A stretch of DNA of 64,000 bases from Epiperipatus broadwayi (Eukaryota; Onychophora; Udeonychophora; Euonychophora; Peripatidae). The translations under genes and the position numbers were made by a program. The notes under the pieces were generated by a model that was given only the letters and a program-made list of their open reading frames with translations, did no database searches and had not been told where the DNA came from. Each line of letters starts with the position of its first letter. Position 1 is the first letter of the stretch. Below are positions 13,601 through 28,600 of the stretch, in pieces. The DNA lies in assembly GCA_028023455.1 (NCBI GenBank), contig JAQFVV010013295.1:102468-166467 (forward strand). Direction: 5' to 3'.

Positions 13601-16600
13601 CTTGGATTATTGGTCTTGTTGAATGAATACACGATTTTGACCGGCACAGAGTCTGCGTGCAGTCAATTTATCATTTTTCAAAACCCAGAAAAAAATAAAC
13701 AATAGATACATCAAAATGATAGAACATAAATCTGCTAAGCATCTATGCCTAATTCTCTTTTTACAGGGTAAATTGTTCCTGAAAATTACATGTAAAAGAA
13801 ATTCATGTAAAAAAATACATTGTATATATGGAAAATAAGATTGGTTCTGGACCTAAGAAATCAATGAAAATAATTAAATAAACCCTATGAAAAATTGTGT
13901 TAGAATGTTACATTTTTTGTGTATTATCAAATTTTTTTTCATACACACTGAACATCAATAAAAAAAATGAGTTATAGGAACATACATTTTATTTGAAAAA
14001 TAAAAATAATCTGAAAGTGATATAACTTACAATGAAACACCCATTGTTTCTAAAACGTTAAAATTCAGAACATATTGTCACTTCCTCATTATAAGTTTTA
14101 AAAAATTGAAATAAAAATTATTAATGTAATTTATTGGAATTTATTACTTTTATTTCATTTAACTTATTTTTTTTTTTTTAATTTAACAACTAACACATTT
14201 GAAAAGAGAAATTGTAGGCCCCTGAAACTGTACATTTATCAAAAATATGGGTGACAGATTGTTTGTTGAGAAAACAGAAAAATACTCAAGATTTTATTAG
14301 CTGTCACTATCTGATGATAAAATTATAAATTGTTACATGATTGGAATACCTTTAATATCACTAAAACTTGCAAAGTATAACATACCATCTATTGATTTTT
14401 GGCAAAATTAATAAGCATAAGTTTAAACAAATTAATCAATTAAATTTAAACAAAATTAATTTTTTTTCACATCAATACCAACAAGGATTTTTAAAAAAAT
14501 AAAACAAATGTCAAAATGCAAACAAAGATCAATACCAAAAAGGTACTTCCCTTTCAAATCAAAATGACAAAAGCATTATAAAGCAGACAAATAAATTTCT
14601 CCATTTGCAGGAATATTGCCGAAAAAGAAATTTTTGTTTTTAAAATAATGAGAAATCAAAAAATAAAACTTTTTTTTTAAAAATTAGATGATAATAGCAG
14701 ACATTTTTTTTTTTTACTTTTGTGAAGTAATTGTGACTAGCTTGACCTCAGAAACAAATCTTTAGATAAACATTGAATTAAAAACATTTACAATTTTCTA
14801 AAAATATTTGAAAACCAGGCACTCTTCACAAATCTGGAGCTTAATTGTAAGTATAGGGGATTTGAAAGTCATCCCCTATAATCTTCTAAAAAGGAAAATA
14901 AATTATTTTATATTACTTACATGAAATTATTTAGAATTAAAAAAAAAAAAGTTTAATAACAACTTAAGATAATCTAAGAATTACTTTGAGAATGTAAGAT
15001 GCCTTTTTTTGCTTCTTCATTCTAATCATGAATATGTCTCAGTAGTTCTAATTCCAAAGTACCATTATATTTTTTTTTACAGATTGTGTTATTTTAAAGC
15101 AACTCATATAGAAATATATATATATAAATTCATGTTATTTCAAAATCATGTAAAAAGAGAATTAGGTACAGTTAAAAGGTAATTTAATAATTATTCATTG
15201 AAATACAATACATATAATGTATAACTTAATTGTTAACTTAATTATATATATATATATACCTGTGTGTGTTTATTGTAATGATTGAAAATAAATCAAGAAC
15301 CAAAAAATCAACAACCTGCATTTATAAATATTTATAATTTATGAGCCTCATGGATATCAGAATGATCACTATGAATAATCTTTTGATTAAACCCACAATT
15401 AATTCCTGCCCTCAATTATATTAATCCCTATGGCAAGCTCATAGCATATACAAAACATGAAATAAAATCATGACTAACTCAGAATACCTTATACCAACAA
15501 AATAAAAAGTATGAAATGAAAAAAGATAATATATGAGAGTAATAATGAAACAGTACATAATTAGTTAACTTTAAAACAAAATAGCAAAACAAAAAATTAA
15601 ATAATTACCTGATGGGAGCATTAAAATTCCTTCCTCGTAAAGTTTTTTATCTTTCATTTTATGAGACTTAAAAAAAATTAATTAAATTTTTTTAAATATA
15701 AATATAACCTTATTTTGATAACACTTTAGTAAAGAGAATAGAAATTGGTTTAAATGAATTATCACTAAAAACTATTCATTCAGACACCATAAGACAATAT
15801 TTAGAAGGCATGCATAACAATAACAGATATCATTTCAATTGACAATATAATCAATTCTCATGGACCTTTGCTTTCATACAAGTTATTTATTTGATTGTTA
15901 AAATGTGATTTAACTATGAACTTAAACAAACTTTCTTTAATAAATATTGATAACATTAATCAGATTTAAATTGGAACGTGAAGAAAACTTTCTTCACTAT
16001 TCTTTAAAATATTTGTTTCGCTCAATTCATAACAAATTTATAAAAATATTTTGTTTATAACTGTTGTCCATGTAAAATATAGAATAAATAAAGTTCTATT
16101 TACTTAAATGTATGGCTAGTATAAGCTACTATTGCATTATATTTACATGATGCCTAATCCTTCTGGGATCTTCTTTGATATTTAAACTAATAAACATTTC
16201 TTTTTAAATTAATATTAGAACTCAGGGTTTCTAATCCTCACAAGGCAAGTAGTTATTGACATAAATAGTAAACGTCTGTCCTCAATTAATCAAATGAATA
16301 TAACAATGATAGATAATCATATTTGTTATCAATTAAAAATCTATTCAGTGTTAAATTAGATATTAATTTTATTTTTGGAATAATATTGATTTAATATACA
16401 AGCTTTGATATTTATTAAAATATACAAGAAAATTTTAATATTTTCTAGGTGTATTCATTCATTTATATTTATCTATATTTCCTTGGAAATATAAATAAAA
16501 AAATCACACAAACAAATCTGAATATGTTATAAGTTATCATGCATATTAAAAACTTATATATTGTAACTTTTAGCTTTGCCGGTAAAGCTAAACTTCCAGC

Positions 16601-19600
16601 CATCTAATTTGTCTAAGTATATATTTTTTTTCAATAAGCTAATTTTTATTATAAATTAATTTTAAATAGGGTTTTATAGTTAAATGCTAAGTCATTTTTT
16701 CAGTTATTCTAAGAACTTTTATAAATCTTAATTATTTAAAAAAAATATTCGTAATATTTTTAGTTTATTCATTTGAACCCACCTGTAGTTATAAGTGACT
16801 TACAATAGTTTAAATTAGAATATATTTTCCTATATAATAATAAGTTAATGTTAAAAGCTAATAAAAGCTAAAGTTATTCTCATATAGCTTCTAGTGTATT
16901 AAAATTCAATGTTTAAATTAAACTGTACTAGCAGCTTAGTTTAATTCTTTTAATGATAAATATTGTTATCTGATTTATTTACTTATAAGAAAGCATTTTT
17001 ATTTAAATTATTTATTAATAAAATTATGTTTTTATTCACAGTAATCAGTATAAAGATTAAGTTAGTGAAAATGAAGTAAAGCTATATTAATTATAGGTAG
17101 ATAAAGAGTTAATTTATCATTAAAAGTTATTAGTTATCAATTAAAAGAAATTTCAGGAAATGTGTGTGATTATGCTTGCATTTTAATTTTAACTTTCACT
17201 TCCTTGTTTGTAATATTTAATTATCTTTAAATATCTTTAATTTTAAATAATAAAGGGTATTCTGGAAAACTTCTCATTTAATTAAGGAGGTATAAAATTA
17301 TTATAAAAATATAAGGTAAATTAATATTCTATTCAAAACAATATATTTGTTATGTAATATTTATTTTATTGTAAGAATTTATTTTTAGTTTTGTAAATAA
17401 TTGTCTTATAATTTAATATTTTTATCTAAGACTAGACAATATGTAAATGAGTTTCTATTTTTAGCTTTGTTTCTCAGATGCCGAATAAATTTTTAAACTT
17501 TAATATAGGTCAAGGTGATTTATAAATGTCAATTTTCAATCAATAAAATCAATCACATGATTAGGAATATAAAAAGACATATGGGAAGAGTTGCACACAC
17601 ACACAGGAAGAAGAGGAAAACTTGCTTATTTTCTTCTCTAATTAATTTTTATTTTTGATTGCAGAGTTAAGCTTTTTTTATATTATAAGTTTAATTATTT
17701 TAGTCAATTTTATTTTTGTTGAAATAATGTATTAGTAAATAAGTTCTAATCCATGTCTCAAAACTTTAAGCTAAGTCTAGTGCAGTGATGGCAAACTTTT
17801 TTGAGGAGTGGGTCAAATTTTGTTCATTATTTTTTTAGTACTAACTCATGGGTCATTAAGTCAATGGTGTCATTTGGAAAGGGGAAGGGGAGGATGGTTA
17901 AAAACAACTTTTTTTTGTTCTCATTTTTAAAATTCTCTAAAAAGTTTACATTTCCTTTTTATAAAAAATCAATGTGTGGGTCATTTAAAAAGCCTGTGTG
18001 GGTCAGTGTCTGACCCATGGGTCATAGGTTCACCATCACTGGTCTAGTGGGAAGTCCAAAATCTACATTACTTTAAAAAAAAAAAGAAGAAAAAAACATG
18101 ATAAGTTAAAATAATTACTTTTCTATAACTACTGAAGTAATTTTATGCAGAGTTAAAACATCATGGAAATTTTTTATAGCTTACTCCACTAATGTAAAAA
18201 TTTTTATTGATTACCAATTTATTTATTTACAATAAATTTTATTATCAATTTAATATTCTTAGGTCTACTAGATTAAGAATGTCAGATACTAGATTTTTCA
18301 ATATGTATAGTAGTTCTTAAAATTTTAATGACCTTGCTTAAATATCTAAAGAGATGTTAAAATAGTAATAAATTTATCAAAAGATTTTGAAATATTTTGT
18401 CTTCAGCAATGTCTTTGAAATATATTTCAATAGTATTATATATTAAACAATGGATTTTTCCAGGGTAATGACTGAACTATTTTAATTCTGGTTGTAGGAC
18501 ATTTTTATTAATTTTGAAATGATATTTTAATAACTTATCGTAATTATTTATTTATTATCTTCACTTCAGAGTGAAAGATGTTCACTTGCAAACATATTAA
18601 CTTATGTTTAATACAGGCTAGATAAAAAAATATCTCCCAAATTCATAAAAATAACAATTATTAACTTACTCTTTCACTTGAAAATTATTGCTTAAATAAT
18701 TACATTTGAAAAGTAATATTATATTAATGTAATGGATTTATTACTTAAAAATTCATTATTTTTATTTAATTCTTATAAGTGTGATGTCAGCACGTAATCC
18801 TTATATAAGGTTATAACCTCAATACATGCACCTTGAGCGCTTAATTTTAACAAGAGAGACCTCTCCAAATCTTAACACAAGATTTTGTCCCTCTTATCTT
18901 TATAAAGTCAAATCATGTGTTAAGATTTGGAGAGGTCTCTCTCTCATTAAAATTAAGCACTCAAGGTGCATGTACTGAGGTTATAGCCTTATATAAGTAT
19001 TTTTATTTAACTACTTCTGGACAAAATAATTGACAGTCATATTTGCATTTTGAAAGAAATACAAAATGCTTCACCAATTGTTATTCAAGTTATTCTACAA
19101 TTAACTTTTGATTACAACCTGCTTTACTGAATGCTATGCTATTATGAGTGTGAAAGTTATGAATTTCAACCCCGCTCTCTAATAAAACCTGCTCAATTGT
19201 TAAATAATATTTCCTAGACCTCATTAGTTAAAATATATTTTTCAAGAAATGAATGTAAAGTTAACCTAATGTAATACCAGAAATTACTGGTACAGTATTT
19301 AAAATATTTTTTTGCGAAACTGAATGACCATTAATATGTTTGTGTGCTTATATTGTTAGGAAATATCTTACTTATAGAAATAGTGTTGAATGCATTTAGT
19401 TTTGTATTTCAACAAATGAAAAAAAAATTCTATATTTGCAGAACTGTATCCTGATGAATGGTGAACCCTCCAGGATAGACATTTAATTGTTTAAATTTGG
19501 TAAACTGGGTATAAATTTAAATTGTAATTTCATGCTTTTTGCAATTTACTATGTATTTGTTTATTATTGTACCAATATCATGGTTGGTACATTTAATAAT

Positions 19601-22600
19601 TTGTCTAAAAATTATTAAAATAAAAGTATTCGTTAAAAGAAATAGTCTGTAAAAGCTTAAGAGTTTTTTTTAAAAGTATCATAGCTTCGGCCGGGAAGCA
19701 AACCCGCAACCCGGGCAACTGCCTGCAAATGCAAGGCAGTTTTTTATTGCAGTTTGTTTTCAAAAAACATAAAATTAAAAGTCAAAGAGTTTTTTGAAAT
19801 AAAAGTTACAATTAATTAATTAAAAGTGGGAAGAGGATTTGCTTTAGAAACGTCAAACTAAAAGTTTTAAGTTTAAAGAGTTTTTGCTAGAAACAATTAA
19901 TTCATAGTTAAGTAAAATTAAAAGAAGTTAAGGAGATTTTTTATTATTATTATTAATTGAAATATAACTTAAAGTTTAAAAATATAAATCTCTTTTTATT
20001 TAAGTTAAAGAAAAAAAAGACATCTTAAAAACTAAATAATGAATGATTGTAAATTATATATGTGCGTAAATGACGAATTAATGTGAGCTTGTTAATAAAA
20101 TATATATGTGCATTTGTAAATATAATAAATGTATGCATATTAAATATTAAAAAAAAATTATATAGAAAATTATCATTAAAAAACACAGCGATGGCTATTA
20201 ATTAAAAATGTAAAAATAACACATTCACGATGGCTGCTAATTAAAATCTCCAACAGCAGGATTAAAAGCTTATCTCGAGGAATGCAATTAAAAACCAGAA
20301 AGGAATTTTGACAACAGATATTGCCAATGGACATCAAAATGACAACAGGCCTTAAGTATAAATAGTCCAGTTTTTCATCGGACGAGCAGTGAGATGACAA
20401 TTTAGATTGTGTAGTTGAGATTAAATCAGTCAATAATGCAGTGTTAAAACCCTCAGAAACATATGGCTGTCTCTAGCCTGAGTTCCAGTGAAACAGCAAT
20501 CGGCCCAGAATAGAAAATGCCTGCATAACAACTTGAAGAATCACCGTCAATATTTAACTGTCTCCAAGAATAATACCAATGAATAAGCATTAAACCTCCT
20601 CAAGAAACTTCAAATCTAACCGATTAGAAATATTTCATTAGAAGCAGCAAACAGCAAGAAGTAGCCACGTTCTAAAAATCCTAGGTAATAACATTTTCTT
20701 ATACTCATTTTTAAAGTAGCCATCACATACGTAAAGCTCCAAAAGTCAAGTAATATGAACTCTATAGCATACATAGACGAACTATTAATGTGTGTGTTTA
20801 AAATGTTGTGTGTGTTCATACATTAGTATATATTGATTTCATTGTATTTTAAATGTCAAATATTATTTAATTCTTTGTTATATTATATTGCTATTATATA
20901 TGTGTGAGCCTGAAATGATGATAAGCCCTTGTTCATTTAAATAAGATTTATAAAATATTTAAAATTAGTATACTAAATGTTAATTAAAATAAATTGTCTT
21001 TTACACTTAAGCTTAATTTTGTCGGTCAATTCTTTGCCACTAGTTAAGGAATAAGTTGTTATTGAATTAAAAATAGACTGAGCTAGTTAAGGGATTTTTC
21101 CGGTGCTGGATTATGGGCCTACTATCCGAACATGCTAGTTTCTGAAACTAGCTGGCACCCGAGATTTACTCCAAAACAAATAAAGTGTTTGGATAGTAGG
21201 GGTTTGAATCTAGCAATCGAGGTGGGCCATGATCTGTAAATGTGATCGGTCTGATCATGGGTATTATTGATGACTCTGCCATCAATAGTATTCTTCACTC
21301 TGCTCGAACGTGCCAGTTCGTTCATGTCATATTTATAATATAAGATTATAAATATATTATAAATAAGGTTTAAACCCAGCTAAACCAAGCTTGTAGAGTA
21401 TGTGAAAGCTTCAATGGATTGAACCCGGTACATTATATTATGCATATTTTGTCTAATATATTTTTATGCATTATTTATCAACTGTAATATTTAGAAATTC
21501 ACACAAATATCAGTCTTTTTTCAGTTCTATACAAAAAGTTTACCAAAATAATTACAACTCATTTATGGTGAACTTAGGATATTAATCAACCAAAAGAACA
21601 ACTGGATTTAAAAGTGGTTTTAGTAGAGTAGATTTATCCAAGTATTGAGAAAAGTTATAGAAAGGATTCATGAATACGAATTGTCATTATGATTTGGATT
21701 TGTAAACTATGAAAAGTTATTTGATTCTATAAGCATTTCTTCAATGATTAAAGCATTGGATGATCAAGGTATAGACCCATGATAGTGTCATATTCTGAAA
21801 AATATAAAAATGTATCAGCAACAATTACATTACATAATAATACTAAAAAGATTTACATTGAGAATAGTGTATGTTAGGGTGATTCCATATCTCTGAAATA
21901 TTTTACAGCAGTTTTGCAGGAAGTATTTTGTGGATTAAAATGGGAAAGTAAAAACGTAAGAATGGGTTTTCTCAAAAGAAAAAAATAAAGATTGGTAATA
22001 ATAAATTAAAAAAAGTTATCTACTACAAATACCTTGGTCAGATTATTGCCATAGATGGAAACATAATGGATGAAATTAATTATAGAATTAAATTTTTGTT
22101 GGAATGCTTTTGATAGAAATAATTTAATATTAAAAGGGAATATGCCTGTGTTTGAAAAGAAAAACTTTTAATAAATGTGCTACAAGTTCTTACTTATGGA
22201 TCTGAGATATGAACACTTAATAAAAGAGCAATACAGAAACTTCAGATCACTCAAAGAAATATAGAGAAATGTATGTTAGGAGTAACAAAAAGAGATCAAA
22301 AACAAAGATGAGGGAACATACTGACATCATTGAAAGAATTAAGAGACTGAAGTGGAATTGAGCTGATAGATGGACAGTTGATATCTTAAAGTGGATTCGA
22401 AGAAATTCTAAAATACCTAGAAAGAGACACATGTGAGCTGGGTGTGTATAATAAAAAAGTGTGCTGGTGTGATGTGAAGAAGATCAGCTTGAGATAGGAG
22501 AAAATGTAATGAATTTGGAAAGATCTTCATCCAGCAGTGGATCAATAATTATAATGATATCATTAAATATATATTAAAATGTCATTAATGGAATTATATA

Positions 22601-25600
22601 ATTTGTAAAAGTATAAATAATAATTTATCAACCTATAAAAGTTATCAACAGAAAAAAATTATCAATTTACATGTTTGCAAAAACAAAACTTGAGTTAGCA
22701 AAATATAATAAAAAAAGTTACATATAATTTTTTTTAATATAAATTATGTGCCATATTGTTTTATTTAAATTCTTTAAAATTTAATTTTTTTTTAATCATA
22801 GCCATAAAGCAGGCAGTGGCATAACTACCAAATTACAAAGGAAGAACAATGCCTGTAGACCCATGCAGTTCAGGGATCCATAAACTTAAAAATCTATAGC
22901 AAGACAAAAATATATTCACATGAAAACAATTATTAACTATATCTCATAAATTTCTGCATTCAGACTCAATTTTTCTAGTTACACCACTGCATAGAGTTAT
23001 CAAGATGATGATGGTATTTTAGTTGTGTTTAGATGATGTTTTGATTAACACTCTGTCTATGATTACAACAGTTTCTTTCATTTAATTAAAAATATTTGGT
23101 CTTGGGTATTTCCAATCGATGTGAAAAAAGGTCAAATCTTTCATTTTTATTTGATTAAATAAATCACTTAGTTCTCTTTGAGGGGTTCAGCTGATGTAAA
23201 AAAAAAAAAAATCTATTTTTTTATATTTTTAACCTGACATTATTTTAGATAATATAAAGAATTCTCATTTCTTTTTATCTGAGACACCAAAAAAATTCCA
23301 ATTAAAGATAACTATTTATTGTCATTTGAATAGATTACCATAAAAATAAAATAAAAATTGTTATATAACCTTGATTATTAATATTTGTTTGCTTTTGAAT
23401 AAAAATTAATGTGACTTTCAAATATATTTATTATTTCAATATGTCATGGATATTATTTTCCCTTTTATTATTATTATTATTATTATTATTTATTAATAAT
23501 AATATATGGATATTATTTTCCCTTTTATTATTATTATTATTATTATTATTTATTAATAATAATATAGAATCATCATCATCATCATCAAACCATTATCAAT
23601 ATACTGCAGGATGAAGATCTCTCCCAGTTCAATCCATCTTCCCCGATCTTTAGCTTCTCTTCTCCACATCACCCCTGCACATCTTCTTAATTCATAATAT
23701 AGAATAAATAAATATATTTATTTAACAGAAGATACAATCATTTGCAAAAATATTACATGATACTTTTATGGGATCATAATAAAAATGATACTTTTGGAAT
23801 GTTGGAAAGAATTTGTGAGAAATTAAGCAAGTAATGTTTTCAGTAACTGGTAATCTAAAACCTTACTATTGATTTTATATTAAAAGTAGAATTTTAAATT
23901 ATATTCTTTAATTTAAAAAAATTTATATAATAAAAGTTTTATTTTAAAGTGAGAACAAAAATACACTGAAAATTTAGTATTTTGTGTGAAATGGTACAAT
24001 TTTAAAAAACATTGTTTTAAAAATATAAATAAGTAAAAAAAAAAAAAGAATTTACTTACTTTTTCTTATTTAAGCTCTGATTATTAACTTATAACGATGG
24101 CTTCATCATTGTTACACATATATGCTTATACAATTTATATGCTTCTTACAAACAATAAGCAAATTGTAATTACTTAAAAAATATATAAGAAAAATGTTAA
24201 TATAATCACAGAACCTTTATGGTTTGAATCCCCATAGCTTTGGCATTTTTAAGATTCCTACCAATATCATCTAAAAAAACAGTTTCTTCAGGTTTCACTT
24301 GTAACTGTTCCAGACAAAACTGATAAATTCTTGGATCTGGTTTACGCATTCTAACAAGACATGATTCAACAATCTAAAACAAACATTTTATATATATCTG
24401 TTAATACATAATTGTAAACTGCATGATCGTTTATTAAACTTAATACATAATCAAAACATTTAAAATCAAACAAACAATTATTACAAAAAAGAACAAGCAC
24501 CCACACCACAAATTATTTTAAAACATCAATAGTAATTATAGCATAAATATATGAAATGATTAGAACAATTAGAATTCCACTTACTCAAGCACACTTCACA
24601 TATTGTGTATAAATAAATAATAACTATAAGTTTCATTTTATTTTTATGTTTGTTTAATGTTATTATTCTATTTCATTTGGAATTCTAATCTTAACTACAG
24701 AATTTTTTTTTATTAATACATTTAATATTAGTTTTGATTTTTTTAATGAATATGAATGTTTGAAATGATGATGATGATGATAATTTAATTTAGTATATTT
24801 AACAAATTTTACATCCAAACAAAAATACACAGTTAATCTAGTTCTCAAAACATTTGCAGAAATTTTTGTGCAGTAATCCTAATGTTCTATCATTTGTTTC
24901 AAATATATTAACAGCATTAAAGTATTTATTATTCTATCTAGGTAATCTTATTTAAGGTTGAATTCTTTTAATGTTTCACTTTTAAACTTTGGAATGTTAT
25001 ACAAATTTTTAAAATTTATATTCTTTATCTTCATCTTAAATGATAATGTTATTTGGCAACTTCTCACATCTATTATACCTGGTGTAATTTTTTTTAATTA
25101 CTTCATATGAGTATAGATTCATCTTATATAGAGTACATTATCATCATATATTATTTCATATTTAATATATCTTAGAAATATTTTTATAAACTTTTTCCAG
25201 AGCTAATCTATTACTTAATTTACAAGAGTTCCAGATCACAGATCTATAATTTAAAATAAGTAAAACCAATGTATGAAACAAATACACACATCTATTTCTC
25301 TTAAACATTTTACAGTTTCTAAGAATCAAACCTACTATTTTATAACTTTTTGCAATAATTTATTGAATATGGTTATTAAATTTTCCATTATCATTAAAAA
25401 TAATATCTAAATCTTTATGATATTTTTTTCTTTAAATACTTTTTGAATTTGGTGTATAATTGAACATACTTCTAGATAATTTTTTAGAAAATGATATGAC
25501 ACAACATTTTTCAATGTTAATTTCCATATAGTTTCTTATGCATTAATCTTGGAATCTTTTCATATCAGATTAAAATTTTCTGATCATCAAAATTATTAAT

Positions 25601-28600
25601 TTTATATAATTTAATATCATCTGCAAAGCTATATCCAAACAATAAACTGAAAAGAGTAATAATAATAATGATGGTGATGATGATAGTAATATTAAACAAG
25701 TATAAAAAGAAAAAAAGAAATATTACTATATGAATCAATTTAAATAATTAGCTTGTTTTAATTTTATACTTATCTAACTTATCATCAACAGTATTCTGTC
25801 AAATGGACAGGTTCAGACAGTAGTCACATCATCAATTTACCCATTTTTGATTTATTTTCTTCATTGTCCAACTCTTCAATTCCCCATAACTCTTTCCATC
25901 TCTTATATCATCCAATAATGTCAATCTCTTTTATCCCTTCTTGTTATTTCCATTCATCATTCTCTCCAAAACTTCTTTCATTAAATTATAATTTTGTCTT
26001 AACATTTGTCCCATCCAGTTTCTCTTTTTCTCTCTGATTTCCTCAATCAATCTTTTTTTTTCATTTACTCTTCAAAACTTCATTGTTATTTTATTCATCC
26101 AAATGATTTTTTCCATTTTTCTCCATGTCCACATCTCAAAGGTTTCCAATCAGTTCCTAATATTATTATTCATTGTCCATGTTTCACAACCATATGTTAA
26201 TAAATTCCCCACATAACATTTGATTAATCTTTGTCTTAATTCTCTTTTCAAAGGTCCAAAAATTATCTTTTTTCTTTTAATAAATGCTTCCTTTGCCAAT
26301 GCTATTCTTTTTTTAACTTCATCTTCATTTCTTCCATCCTCATTCAACCAACAACTCAAATATCTGAATTCCTTTACCTGTTGAACTATGTTATCATGAA
26401 TTTCAGTTTGCAGTCTTTTTGAATTTCTTCTTAACCACAGACTTCTTAACATTAATCTTCATTCCATATTCTATACATCCTTCTTCCAATTCATTCGACA
26501 TAATCTGAAGACTCTTTTCATCCTCAGCATTAAGTGCTATATCATCTGTAAAACATTTTAGTATTCTACTTCTAGTCTATATACTTTATTTAGCATATCT
26601 TATAAATAAATATTAAAGAGAACAAGTGGCATATTGCATCCTTGCCTAACTCCATTTTCTATATTCACTTCATCAGTCTCATTATTCTCCAATTTAATTC
26701 TTATCTTTTGTCCAATATACATATTTCAAATCAATCTTCTCTCTTTCCAAAATATCCATTTATCTTTTAAAATAGATGTAAGTTTATTCCAGTCTATTCT
26801 ATCAAATGCTTTTTCCAAATTCACAAAACATATACTAATTCCTTATCTTTTTCAATATATCTTTCTGCAATTGTTCTAACCCTACCAATAGCATCTCTTG
26901 TATTTTTCCCTCTCTGAAAACCAAAATGTTCTTCTCCAATATAATACTCTATCTTTCCATAAATTCTTTGAATTAAAATTCTCATTAAAACTTTAGAAGC
27001 ATGAGATAACAAACTTATTGTTCTGTACTCTTCACATTTAACAGATTTCTTCTTTTTAGCAATTGGAATCATTATAGTTCTCAAAAAATCTTCAGGTCAA
27101 ATACTATTATATATCAAATTGCAAAGTTCAACTATTTTCTTTATAGTAAATTCTCCCATTTCTTTCAAAAATTTTATAGGTATTGCATCAAATTCAATAG
27201 CCTTACCATTCTTCATTTGTGCAATTGTCTTTCTTACTTCATCTGGCAATATATGTATGCCTTTATCATTTACTTCAATATCTTCTTTATTTTCAAGTTC
27301 ATAATTAATTAAATTATCTTCTCTTGCAAATAGCCACTGAAGATATTTTTTCCATCTTTTTAATATATCATTGCTATCAGTTAATCTCCTTCCATTCTTA
27401 TTTGCAATGTTACTTGCTACCCACATCTTTTTTTCTCCCAAAAGACATTTTTTGTTTTATCAAATACCAAATCATATCTTTTCACCTGCTGAAGCCTTTC
27501 TATCTTTATACATTTTTGCTCTTATCATTTTTCTTTTTCTAAATCTGTTTCTCTCTTAGCTCGTTATTAATTTTTCTAGATGTACTTTGCCCATTCTCAG
27601 TATTTACATTTTTCAATCTTCTCCATACTTCCATCTTTTCCAACATACCTTCACTTATCCAAGATTGTTTAGCTTTCCTTACCTAAATAATACGTACTTC
27701 ATTTTTTGCAGTTTTTAAGAATCTTTCTTTAATTCTATACCAACACTTATCAGGATTATTAATATACTCCTCAGCATGAACAATTCTTTTTATTTCATTT
27801 TCACATATTAAATCAAATTTTCTTTTTTCCATTTCTCTCATTTTATCCAACTCATCTTACATATCTTTTTCCTCCTTTAATTCCTTTTAAACTCAACTTT
27901 TAATTTAGCCATAACTAAATTATGATATGAATTTATATCAGTATAATGCAAAGCATGTGAACACTTAATAGCATTCTTGTATCTATTCTGAATAAATATA
28001 TTATCAATTTGATAGCATTCTCTATAATCTGCAGCTTTCCATGTATACAATCTTCTAATATGGTTTTTAAAACAAGTGTTTGCAGTCACAACCCCATTCT
28101 CCTTACAAAATTGTACAAGATGGCTACCTTTTTCATTTCTTTTTCCAACAATTTTTCCTTCCCTATCTTTAACCACAACAGCATTCCAATCACCCAATAG
28201 CAATATATTTATCTAATTAATGATTAATGTATAACTTTATCCTTAAAGTGAACATTAGTTAGTAATATGAAAAAGTGTAATTTTAGATTCTATTCTAAGA
28301 CTCATATACATACATAAATATTAAAAGCCTAAAGTTAAACTAGTCAATAAATTAATTAAAATCATTTCAAAACCAAAACTAAACCAGACTGCTAAAAGCA
28401 GACTTTTCAAGTGCAAAGGACTGAAACATATCAACAAATATATACTATTATCCATAATTCCAATTACATTCCCCTCATTCTTAATGGTATAGTTTTGAAT
28501 TTGGGGTAATTTTAATTTTATATGGAGGGACCCAAAAATAAGCGGAATCGTTTTATGATTTGCACACCTGTTGTAATATATGCTTCTGCTGTTAAATACA

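Noticed and set aside
23567-23590. CRISPR-like or satellite array from repeated CAT and TTA units
   Set aside because: Simple microsatellites in a eukaryotic intron; there are no repeat-spacer units anywhere in the window.
23411-23614. 67-codon plus-strand ORF with LLLL runs
   Set aside because: It arises from the duplicated TTA repeats and the CAT tail of a LINE tip.
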